DNA of 9,886 bases, taken from contig CAJOFG010000058.1 in NCBI GenBank assembly GCA_905233965.1, forward strand, positions 9,170 through 19,055, written 5' to 3'. The DNA comes from an uncultured Selenomonadaceae bacterium. Lineage in GTDB: Bacteria; Bacillota; Negativicutes; Selenomonadales; Selenomonadaceae. A program made the translations under genes and the position numbers. This document shows positions 1 to 6,096 of this stretch, one piece after another. The notes under the pieces are model-generated. The model was not told the DNA's origin. It worked only from the letters and a program-made list of their open reading frames with translations, and did not search any database. Numbering within the stretch: the first letter of the stretch is position 1; each line of letters begins with the position of its first letter.

Positions 1-987
1 GTCAACGATGCCGCGTTCGTTTGCCTTCGCCGTGTCGATTGAATTTTGTTTGAGCATTTCGGCATTTTTCCGGAGCAAGTCGTTTGTCGCGTCGGCAAGT
101 GCGCGCTGTTGTTCGATAACCTGTTTTTGGCGCGAAAGTCCGAGCGCGATGACCATTTGATTTTTCCACAACGGGATTGTGTGATAAATTGCGGATTGTA
201 CTCTGTCGATTAAAACTTTGTCGTTGTTTTGAATCAGCCGGATTTGCGGCGCGGTTTGAATAGCCAAAGTTTTGCTGAGTTTCAAGTCGTGAATTTTTTT
301 CTCGAACCTGTCAACATTTTGCTCGAAGTCGCTGACGACTTGAACCGCCATGGGATCATTTTTTTCTGCCGCCTGCGCTTTGAGTTTCGGTAAAGTAACC
401 GTTCGCATTTCGTCAAGTTTCTCTTCGCCGGCGCGAATGTAAAGTTGCAGGTCTTTGAAGTAGCTGAGATTTTTTTCGTAAAGCGTGTCAAACATGGTAA
501 CGTCTTCCATGAGTTTGACTTTGGAACGCTCCAACCCGGCTTGAATTTTTTCGACGTGGGTAGAAAGTTTTTCGTAATTGTTTTTCACGTCCTCGACTTT
601 GTTCACGACGGAACCGATTATCGGAAGACTGCTGAGGAAACCTTTTTTCTGTTCGGGGTTGAACCCTTTTACTTTTGAAACCAAATCGGTAAGGAGAGTG
701 CCGACTTCGCCGGAATCTTTCGTTCGGACTTTTGAAAGTATGCTGTCGGAAAATTGCGCGATCTCCTTCTGCGCCGGTGCGCCGTAAGTCAGGGAAACTC
801 CGGAGTCCATCAAATTTATTCCGTCCTTTATGGATTGAACTTTCGACAATTCTTCCGGAGTGAGTGCCTCGACTTGGCGGGTAACTTTTTCGACTTCGAT
901 TGTCGGCTCGACTTTTTCAAGCGATACCGATTCACCGGACGAACTTGCTTTTTGCGCCATGAGATCGTCAAGATTTATATCTGCCAT
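1..987 (-). CDS. telA: TelA-family toxic anion resistance protein (3' end cut off by window edge)
   Basis: The visible 329 codons start MADINLDDLMAQ and run open to base 1, so the C-terminus is missing, probably a few tens of residues given a usual family length of about 360-400. The protein looks soluble and mostly helical, with no signal peptide or membrane segment. Recognisable TelA-family stretches are FLSSLPIIGSVVNKVEDV (about residues 125-142), MEDVTMFDTLYEKNLSYFKDL (about 160-180), and the C-terminal IRLIQNNDKVLIDRVQSAI followed by TIPLWKNQMVIALGLSRQ. Members are linked to tellurite and other toxic-anion or envelope stress tolerance, but the biochemical activity is not established. The start is fixed by a strong GAGGAGG 10 nt upstream. 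It is separated from speB by a 162-nt gap with hairpins, so it may be its own transcript. Family call sure, substrate unknown. Confidence 0.9.
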   Translation of the reverse strand, partial: MADINLDDLMAQKASSSGESVSLEKVEPTIEVEKVTRQVEALTPEELSKVQSIKDGINLMDSGVSLTYGAPAQKEIAQFSDSILSKVRTKDSGEVGTLLTDLVSKVKGFNPEQKKGFLSSLPIIGSVVNKVEDVKNNYEKLSTHVEKIQAGLERSKVKLMEDVTMFDTLYEKNLSYFKDLQLYIRAGEEKLDEMRTVTLPKLKAQAAEKNDPMAVQVVSDFEQNVDRFEKKIHDLKLSKTLAIQTAPQIRLIQNNDKVLIDRVQSAIYHTIPLWKNQMVIALGLSRQKQVIEQQRALADATNDLLRKNAEMLKQNSIDTAKANERGIVD

Positions 988-997
988 GATTTGTTTT

Positions 998-1004
998 CCT
1001 CCTC
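998..1004 (-). promoter_or_regulatory. Shine-Dalgarno of telA
   Basis: The minus strand reads GAGGAGG ten bases before the ATG at 987. It is the strongest ribosome site in the window and decides the telA start. I see no convincing -35/-10 pair in the 145 bases above it. Confidence 0.8.
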
Positions 1005-1036
1005 TTGATTGAATTTTGGAATTATTTTTCCGTAAT

Positions 1037-1136
1037 GTTACTTTCTTTGTGCCGACAAAGAAAGTAACCAAAGAAAACTCGTTCGCTGAAGCAACATCAC
1101 GTTGCTTACGCGAACTGCCGCTCGTCCGTGAGCGGC
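1037..1136. repeat. Cluster of three adjacent perfect or near-perfect hairpins
   Basis: Three inverted repeats follow one another in the speB-telA gap. Hairpin 1 has 14-nt arms (GTTACTTTCTTTGT at 1037-1050 and its exact complement at 1055-1068) around a GCCG loop. Hairpin 2 is nested: GTTCGC 1081-1086 pairs with GCGAAC 1110-1115, and AAGCAAC 1089-1095 pairs with GTTGCTT 1101-1107 around loop ATCAC. Hairpin 3 pairs GCCGCTC 1117-1123 with GAGCGGC 1130-1136. None is followed by a T-run on either strand, so these are not standard intrinsic terminators. The GTTACTTTCTTTG...CAAAGAAAGTAAC core resembles dispersed intergenic palindromes seen in many bacterial genomes. Possible roles are mRNA stabilisation of the speB transcript end, attenuation before telA, or a dispersed repeat element; the sequence does not decide. 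Confidence 0.85.
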
Positions 1137-1149
1137 GGATTTTACATTT

Positions 1150-2001
1150 TTACCGGTCAAGTGCAAGTAAAAATTCCCTTAAAATTTTTAATGCGGCGGC
1201 TGTCGAAATTCCGGACGGGTCGTAAGTCGGCGACAACTCAACCAAGTCGGCGGCAACCACGTTTACCCGGTCGGTTATTTTGAAAATCGCCGCGAGCAAT
1301 TCGGCGACGGTTGCTCCGTCCGGCTCCGGCGTACCCGTTCCCGGAAAAATTGACGGGTCGAGAACGTCCAAATCAATCGTCAGGTAAACCGGCGTATCTT
1401 GCAATTCGTCCAAAACTTTTTCCAAGCCGTCGAAATTAAATTTTTGCAACCGGGTATGTTTCGCCGCGAAATTAAATTCTTCACGGTCGCCGCTCCTTAT
1501 CCCGAACTGAAAAATTTTTCCGTCGCCGATTAAATCGTGAATCCGGCGTATAACCGTTGCATGGGAAAATTTCGCGCCCAAATAATCGTCGCGCAAATCC
1601 GTATGTGCGTCTAATTGAATCACGGCGATGTTCGGAAAATTTTCAAGTGCGGCACGAAATGCGCCGAGCGTCACCAAATGTTCTCCGCCTATCATCAGCG
1701 GAAATTTTTTGTCGTCGAAAATTTTTTCCGTGAAAGTTTCAATATCGTTCAACGCGGAATTTGTATCGCCGAAACACAATTCCAAATCACCGCCGTCAAA
1801 AATTTTTTTGTCCGTCAAATCTTTATCGAGAATCGGGCTGTACGTTTCAATTTGATAAGATTCGGCGCGCATGACTTTACTTGCGAAACGCGTACCCGGC
1901 CGGTATGAAGTCGTCGAGTCGAACGGCGCACCGAAAATCACAATGCCGGACTCTTTGTATTCGGCATCGCAACCCAAAAAAGTTTCAATGTTTTGTTTCA
2001 T
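1150..2001 (-). CDS. speB: Agmatinase-type ureohydrolase
   Basis: A 283-residue member of the arginase/agmatinase/formiminoglutamase fold, a cytosolic binuclear manganese hydrolase. Metal ligands are visible in the expected order: GGEH (H108), DAHTD (D131, H133, D135) and TIDLDVLDP (D210, D212), followed by the conserved PGTGTPEPDG. FDSTTSYRPGTRF near residue 27 and SHATVIRRI near 146 resemble agmatinases more than arginases, so the likely reaction is agmatine to putrescine plus urea. Substrate is inferred; other guanidino compounds are possible, and no arginine decarboxylase or other polyamine gene is in the window. Length fits the family. The ATG follows the ychF stop by 9 nt, and its TGAGGA ribosome site (2008-2013) includes the ychF TGA stop, so translational coupling is likely. 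It is the last gene of the tightly spaced run. Confidence 0.92.
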   Translation of the reverse strand: MKQNIETFLGCDAEYKESGIVIFGAPFDSTTSYRPGTRFASKVMRAESYQIETYSPILDKDLTDKKIFDGGDLELCFGDTNSALNDIETFTEKIFDDKKFPLMIGGEHLVTLGAFRAALENFPNIAVIQLDAHTDLRDDYLGAKFSHATVIRRIHDLIGDGKIFQFGIRSGDREEFNFAAKHTRLQKFNFDGLEKVLDELQDTPVYLTIDLDVLDPSIFPGTGTPEPDGATVAELLAAIFKITDRVNVVAADLVELSPTYDPSGISTAAALKILREFLLALDR

Positions 2002-2010
2002 AAAAATTCC

Positions 2011-3114
2011 TCACACGTTAAATCTGAAATATGTCACGTCGCCGTCCTGCATGATGTAATCTTTTCCTTCGAGCCGGACAAGACCTTTTTCGCGAGCGGC
2101 GGCAATCGAACCGAGTTTAACCAAGTCGTCGTAATTCACAATTTCCGCACGGATAAAACCGCGTTCGATGTCGCTGTGAATTTTTCCCGCCGCTTTAACC
2201 GCCGGCGTTCCCTTGACAATCGTCCAGGCGCGACATTCGTCCGGTCCGGCTGTCAGGAAAGTCATCAAGCCGAGTAAATCGAAGGCGGCATTTATCAACC
2301 TGTCAAGCCCGGAATTTTTTAAACCGAGTTCCTCCAAAAATTCTTTTGCCTCCTCTGCGTCGAGTTCGGCAATTTCGGATTCGACTTTCGCGCAAATGAC
2401 GACGACGCCGGCATTTTCATTTTCGGCAACGTCGAAAACTTTTTTGACGTAAGGATTATTTTCAAAGTCGGCGACTTCATCTTCGGAAACATTCGCGACG
2501 TAAAGAGTCGGTTTAAGTGTCAGCAAATTTGTATCGCGAATCGCAAAAAGTTCTTCGTCGGACAAATCCAAACTCCGGGCAGGTTTCCCTTCGTCGAGAG
2601 AATTTTTTATCCGTGTCAAAATTTCTTCGGCAACTTTCGCGTCCTTGTTCCCGGACTTTAAAATTTTCGCGAGCCCGGCAATTCGCTTTTCAACCGTTTC
2701 CAAATCGGCAAGGCAAAGTTCGGTTTGAATCGTTTCGATGTCGCGCACGGGGTCTATCGTGTTTGCGACGTGAGTAATATTTTCGTCCTCAAAGCACCTG
2801 ACGACGTGGGCAATCGCATCGACTTGGCGAATGTGTTCCAAAAATTTATTGCCGAGCCCTTCGCCCTTCGACGCACCTTTTACAAGCCCGGCAATATCGA
2901 CGAACCGGACGGAGGCGGGCGTAGTTTTTTTGGAGCTGTACATTTCGGTGAGAACGTCGAGCCGCGCATCCGGCACGGCAACCACTCCGACGTTGGGTTC
3001 GATTGTGCAGAAAGGATAATTCGCCGCCTCTGCTCCGGCTTTCGTTATGGCATTAAAAAGCGTCGATTTACCCACGTTGGGCAAACCGACAATACCGACT
3101 TCAAGACTGCTCAT
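2011..3114 (-). CDS. ychF: Redox-responsive ATPase YchF (Obg-like, OLA1 family)
   Basis: A 367-residue TRAFAC-class P-loop protein, matching the family length of about 363-366. The P-loop GLPNVGKST is at 10-18, the G3 region [17 protein letters not shown] at 73-89, and the G4 position reads NVSE at 208-211 instead of NKxD, which is the hallmark of YchF and explains its preference for ATP over GTP. A helical coiled-coil insertion (about 128-200) and a C-terminal TGS domain ending [10 protein letters not shown] complete the family plan. YchF binds ribosomes and is tied to stress and redox responses; its exact role is unsettled. The ATG is the only possible start, because the frame reads TAA ATC ATG: the hemZ stop is in the same frame two codons earlier. 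The ribosome site GAGGAG (3127-3132) lies inside the hemZ tail with a long 12-nt spacer. Confidence 0.96.
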   Translation of the reverse strand: MSSLEVGIVGLPNVGKSTLFNAITKAGAEAANYPFCTIEPNVGVVAVPDARLDVLTEMYSSKKTTPASVRFVDIAGLVKGASKGEGLGNKFLEHIRQVDAIAHVVRCFEDENITHVANTIDPVRDIETIQTELCLADLETVEKRIAGLAKILKSGNKDAKVAEEILTRIKNSLDEGKPARSLDLSDEELFAIRDTNLLTLKPTLYVANVSEDEVADFENNPYVKKVFDVAENENAGVVVICAKVESEIAELDAEEAKEFLEELGLKNSGLDRLINAAFDLLGLMTFLTAGPDECRAWTIVKGTPAVKAAGKIHSDIERGFIRAEIVNYDDLVKLGSIAAAREKGLVRLEGKDYIMQDGDVTYFRFNV

Positions 3115-3117
3115 GAT

Positions 3118-4908
3118 TTAATTTTTCTCCTCATTCTGTTCCGATTTATTTTGTTTTTTGTTTTTGCGTTTGGATTTTTTACCGGACTTTTTTTCCGGCT
3201 CAATGACTTCCGAGATTTCTTCGACAATTTTTTCCGGCTCAACGACTTCCTGAATTTCTTCGACAACTTTTTCCGGCTCAATGACTTCCTGAATTTCTTC
3301 GACAACTTTTTCCGGCTCAATGACTTCCGGAATTTCTTCGACAATTTTTTCCGGCTCGTCAACTTCCGGAGCGGCTTTATAAATTTCCGCCAAAAGTTTG
3401 GAGCGGTTGTCAATGTATTTGTCGATGTCGCGCAGGTAAGTCGTCAAATCTTTTGCGTTGAACGAAGTTTGCAAACGCAATTCCTCATTGTCCGGTACTT
3501 TGGTTGATGCCGCCGCGCCGACTCCCAAAATCGTCTGCCGTTCGTCCATAATCCGGATATTGTAAATTCCCTCCGCGCCGGGTTTGCACCAACCGATATT
3601 TTCAATTTGCCCGCTCATGTAGCCCTGCCGATAGAGGTAGTAGGGCAGATAATTTTTTTGCCGCAAAATTTTTTCGGCAACGGCTGACATTTTCCGGACT
3701 TCCTCATCGCCGGGCAAATTGAAATCTTCCGGCGCGGAAATTTTATCGGCAATTTCGGTTTGCAGGCGCGAACCTTTTTTCAAGGCGAGCGCGTGGAGCG
3801 TGATACTCTCCGGATCAAGTTCGATAACTTTTTCCAACGTGTTTTGAACGTCGGCGCAAGTTTCGCCCGGCAAGCCCAAAATCAAATCGGTATTTATTTT
3901 CCAATCGCCGGCATCGCGCAAAAGTTTGAACGCCGATAAAAATTCTTCCGGCGAATGTTGCCGCCCGATTTTTTTCAGCGTTTCCGGGTTCATCGTCTGC
4001 GGGTTCAGGCAAACGCGATTGACGTTGAATTTTTTCAGCGTCGAAATTTTTTCCGGCGTTATCGTGTCCGGTCTGCCGCATTCGATTGTAAATTCTTCGA
4101 CGGAGTTTGAATAAAATGCACCGTGAATTTTTTCGACGGTCTCTGCAAAAAATTTTTCCGGCAAAGCTGTGGGAGTGCCGCCGCCGACGTAAATACTTTG
4201 CACTTTGAATCCGTACCGCTTAATTTCTTCCGCCGCCGCATCAATGTCGCGGGAAAAAATTTTCATGAACTCGGAAATTTTTTCTTCGTCCGGCAAAACG
4301 TTCGACGGGAAAGAACAGTACAGGCAACGCGAAACGCAGAACGGAATACCGACGTAAACGCCGATAATTTTTTCGCCGCCGGAATTTAAAATCGGAATTT
4401 GCCGAATCGCGACCTCCGTCAAAAGTTGCGCCTTGTCGTAATTCGTCAGGTAGTCGGTGCGAAGTCGCCGTGAAATTCTGTCGCGGTCGATAATTCCGTG
4501 ACTCGTCACGCCGAACCCGGAACGCATCCACCGGTGAATAATTTTCGTCGGTCTTACGCCGTGCATAATTCCGTAGGGAACGCCGGGCAATTTCAATTCG
4601 CCGGTGATGAGCCGGTACAAATTTTTTTTCACCAACCGATGAATTTCCGCGCCGCGTCTTTCCTCCGGCAAAATTGAGTCGGAAGTTTGAAAAAATTTTT
4701 CCTCGCCGCTCTGCTTTACTATCAACTGAGTGGTCACGACTTCGCCGCGCACTTTGTTGAAAATTGCAAAGCGATCGAAATCCGCGTGTTCGTCCTCGTC
4801 CGCTTGTTCGATACGGAAAGCCCGGAGAACTTCGCCGACAATTTTCACTATGACTTCATCGACGCTGTTAATTTGAAAATTTCTTATCTTCAACTCGTCA
4901 CTTCCCAT
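3118..4908 (-). CDS. hemZ: HemZ-like radical SAM coproporphyrinogen dehydrogenase with a repeat-bearing C-terminal tail
   Basis: A 596-residue radical SAM protein. The iron-sulfur/SAM motif CVSRCLYC (C191, C195, C198; CX3CX2C) is followed by VGGGTPT (241-247), TIECGRPD (274-281) and TDLILGLPGET (340-350). The block ENIGWCKPGAEGIYNIRIMDE (436-456) is characteristic of the Firmicute HemZ branch, as is the long N-terminal domain (1-180) before the SAM motif. The family is annotated as oxygen-independent coproporphyrinogen III dehydrogenase; a HemW-like heme chaperone role is the alternative, though the N-terminal domain favours HemZ. The catalytic body ends near residue 510. Beyond it are four 13-residue acidic repeats (518-569) and a Lys/Asn-rich basic end, which I do not expect in HemZ proteins (usually about 480-510 residues). 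The start overlaps the fur end by 11 nt, with AAGGA 11 nt upstream, suggesting coupled expression with the iron regulator. Confidence 0.88.
   Translation of the reverse strand: MGSDELKIRNFQINSVDEVIVKIVGEVLRAFRIEQADEDEHADFDRFAIFNKVRGEVVTTQLIVKQSGEEKFFQTSDSILPEERRGAEIHRLVKKNLYRLITGELKLPGVPYGIMHGVRPTKIIHRWMRSGFGVTSHGIIDRDRISRRLRTDYLTNYDKAQLLTEVAIRQIPILNSGGEKIIGVYVGIPFCVSRCLYCSFPSNVLPDEEKISEFMKIFSRDIDAAAEEIKRYGFKVQSIYVGGGTPTALPEKFFAETVEKIHGAFYSNSVEEFTIECGRPDTITPEKISTLKKFNVNRVCLNPQTMNPETLKKIGRQHSPEEFLSAFKLLRDAGDWKINTDLILGLPGETCADVQNTLEKVIELDPESITLHALALKKGSRLQTEIADKISAPEDFNLPGDEEVRKMSAVAEKILRQKNYLPYYLYRQGYMSGQIENIGWCKPGAEGIYNIRIMDERQTILGVGAAASTKVPDNEELRLQTSFNAKDLTTYLRDIDKYIDNRSKLLAEIYKAAPEVDEPEKIVEEIPEVIEPEKVVEEIQEVIEPEKVVEEIQEVVEPEKIVEEISEVIEPEKKSGKKSKRKNKKQNKSEQNEEKN
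3127..3132 (-). promoter_or_regulatory. Shine-Dalgarno of ychF, inside the hemZ tail
   Basis: GAGGAG encodes two Glu residues near the end of HemZ and sits 12 nt before the ychF ATG, farther than the usual 5-10 nt. ychF translation may therefore depend on ribosomes finishing hemZ. Confidence 0.6.
3187..3357 (-). repeat. 39-bp in-frame tandem repeat inside hemZ
   Basis: Four complete 39-bp units (3319-3357, 3280-3318, 3241-3279, 3202-3240 in coding order) plus a partial fifth (to about 3187). The marker CCGGCTC recurs at 3195, 3234, 3273, 3312 and 3351, an exact 39-bp period. The two middle units differ at one base, suggesting recent duplication. Each unit encodes EPEK(I/V)VEEI(P/Q/S)EV(I/V), 13 residues with heptad-like hydrophobics in an acidic background. 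Because 39 is divisible by three, copy-number change keeps the frame. Confidence 0.97.
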
Positions 4909-5365
4909 TCTTTTGACATTCCTTGCAGTATCCGAAAAATTTTACTTCGTGATTCATAATTTTAAAGCCGGATTTTTTCGTTATGACTTTTTCCAAATTG
5001 TCCAGCAAATCTTCTTCAAACTCGATAATTTTTTTGCACTTGACGCAAAGCAAATGGTGATGTTGATGAACCTTCGGGTCTGTCGAATTTAATTCGTAAC
5101 GTGCGCGCCCGTCGCCGAAATCAATTTTTGTCAAAATGCCGAGAGAATTTAAAAGTTCCACGTTGCGATAAACGGTCGCTATTCCGAAGTTGAAATTTTT
5201 TTTAACGAGTTCGTCAAAAACTTCGTCCGCGCTGAAATGACTTTTGCCGGAGTCGGCGACGAAAACATTCAAAATTTCCCTGCGTTGAGGAGTCATCTTG
5301 CATTTGTTTTCAGCCAACTTCGCGCGTAAATTTTCCGGTTTAAAAAGTGTTCGGTGTTCGCTCAT
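4898..5365 (-). CDS. fur: Fur-family metal-responsive transcriptional repressor
   Basis: A 155-residue cytosolic dimeric DNA-binding protein. The winged-helix N-terminus contains KMTPQRREIL (23-32), HFSADEVFDEL (43-53) and the recognition helix region GIATVYRNVELLNSLGIL (61-78). The dimerisation domain has the His-rich HQHHHLLC (100-107) and two structural zinc pairs, C107/C110 and C147/C150. The second metal site has Glu (E91 in RYEL, E115 in IIEF) where PerR has its oxidation-sensitive Asp residues, so this looks like an iron-sensing Fur rather than a peroxide-sensing PerR; Zur is not excluded. The ATG has AGGAG 10 nt upstream (5376-5380). It sits 60 nt after gmhA and overlaps hemZ by 11 nt, suggesting joint control of iron response and a heme-type enzyme. 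I see no clear Fur box in the upstream gap. Confidence 0.93.
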   Translation of the reverse strand: MSEHRTLFKPENLRAKLAENKCKMTPQRREILNVFVADSGKSHFSADEVFDELVKKNFNFGIATVYRNVELLNSLGILTKIDFGDGRARYELNSTDPKVHQHHHLLCVKCKKIIEFEEDLLDNLEKVITKKSGFKIMNHEVKFFGYCKECQKNGK

Positions 5366-5425
5366 AAAAAATTCGCTCCTTCATCGAAAATTTTTGGCGT
5401 GTCGATAAAGACGAAACGCACGCCC
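5366..5425 (-). other. 60-nt leader between gmhA and fur with a weak inverted repeat
   Basis: This is the widest gap inside the gene run. GGCGTG (5396-5401) can pair with CACGCC (5419-5424), with a possible inner TCG/CGA pairing and a 4-nt bulge. On the minus strand it is followed by AAAAATTTTT, not a clean T-run, so a terminator is doubtful. I find no convincing -35/-10 pair and no Fur-box-like palindrome. Confidence 0.3.
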
Positions 5426-6085
5426 TCAGCCGAAAAATTCATTCTCCGCCGCAATGCAGAGCATATGGTAAATCGGGAGGTGATACTCCTGAATGGTGTA
5501 TGAAGAATCTGCCGGAACGCAAACCGTGATGTCCGAAAGATGTTTCAATCTGCCGCCGCGCCGTCCGGTAAGCGCGATTGAAGTTATCCCCATAATTTTT
5601 GCGGTTTCTGCGGCGAAGATAACATTTTCCGAATTGCCGGAAGTCGAAATCGCCAGGAGTACGTCGCCCGGTCTGCCGAGCCCGAAAAGTTGCTGGGCAA
5701 ATGACAGATCCGGTGCGCGGTCGTTCGCAAAAGCGGAGTACAAAGCAGTTTCCGCAACGAGTGAAACGGCGGGCAACGCACTTTGCAAATTCGCCTTGAA
5801 ATAATTTAAATCGTTCGGAAAAAGTTCGCCGGCACGTCGCACAAATTCCGGATTGAATTTTTCAATCTCTCGTTGCAGGAGAAAACCCTTCATCAATTCG
5901 CCGACAATGTGCATCGCGTCCGCCGCACTTCCTCCGTTCCCGCAGGTTATCAATTTATTCCCGGCGCGAAATCCGTTGCAAATCGCTTCGACGGTTTTTG
6001 TCAAACTTTCTTCGCAAACTTCGAGCGCGGGATAGCGTTCAATCAAATCATAAATTTTTTGTCGCGTGGTATCTTTTATTTTCAA
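5426..6085 (-). CDS. gmhA: Sedoheptulose-7-phosphate isomerase (SIS domain, GmhA type)
   Basis: A 219-residue single-SIS-domain protein. The phosphate-binding loops are TCGNGGSAADAMH (47-59) and AISTSGNSENV (145-155), with E63 at the expected catalytic glutamate position. Near the end, IQEYHLPIYH places Q199 and H207 eight residues apart, matching the Gln and His of the E. coli GmhA active site. The enzyme converts sedoheptulose 7-phosphate to D-glycero-heptose 7-phosphate, the first step of ADP-heptose synthesis for lipopolysaccharide or S-layer glycans. It is about 25 residues longer than E. coli GmhA; the extra residues lie in the segment at about 67-100. A DiaA-like or other SIS role is possible, and no other heptose gene is visible. 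The start is TTG: no ATG precedes the active-site loop in frame, and AGGAAGGA lies just upstream, overlapping the polA stop. Confidence 0.87.
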   Translation of the reverse strand: MKIKDTTRQKIYDLIERYPALEVCEESLTKTVEAICNGFRAGNKLITCGNGGSAADAMHIVGELMKGFLLQREIEKFNPEFVRRAGELFPNDLNYFKANLQSALPAVSLVAETALYSAFANDRAPDLSFAQQLFGLGRPGDVLLAISTSGNSENVIFAAETAKIMGITSIALTGRRGGRLKHLSDITVCVPADSSYTIQEYHLPIYHMLCIAAENEFFG

Positions 6086-6088
6086 CAG

Positions 6089-6096
6089 TCCTTCCT
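6089..6096 (-). promoter_or_regulatory. Shine-Dalgarno that fixes the TTG start of gmhA
   Basis: AGGAAGGA on the minus strand overlaps the polA TAG stop (6095-6097) and ends 3 nt before the TTG at 6085; pairing through its first AGGA half gives a normal spacing. It implies stop-start coupling of polA and gmhA. Confidence 0.7.

Noticed and set aside
1037..1136. Hairpins considered as bidirectional intrinsic terminators
   Set aside because: Neither strand shows a T-run immediately after any stem, and there is no plus-strand gene to terminate.
1016..1225. Small plus-strand frame of 69 codons across the hairpin cluster
   Set aside because: It reads through three palindromes and into the antisense of speB; translation of palindromic repeats commonly yields such false small proteins.
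3187..3357. Regular 39-bp repeats considered as a CRISPR array
   Set aside because: Units are contiguous without spacers, keep the hemZ reading frame and encode a regular acidic peptide.
2725..3507. Plus-strand open frame of 260 codons with FFRLNDF repeats
   Set aside because: It is antisense to hemZ and ychF; its repeats are simply the reverse reading of the 39-bp hemZ array, and it has no ribosome site or family motifs.
5366..5425. Possible Fur box or autoregulatory promoter upstream of fur
   Set aside because: No GATAAT-type palindrome and no convincing -35/-10 pair could be seen in the 60 bases.
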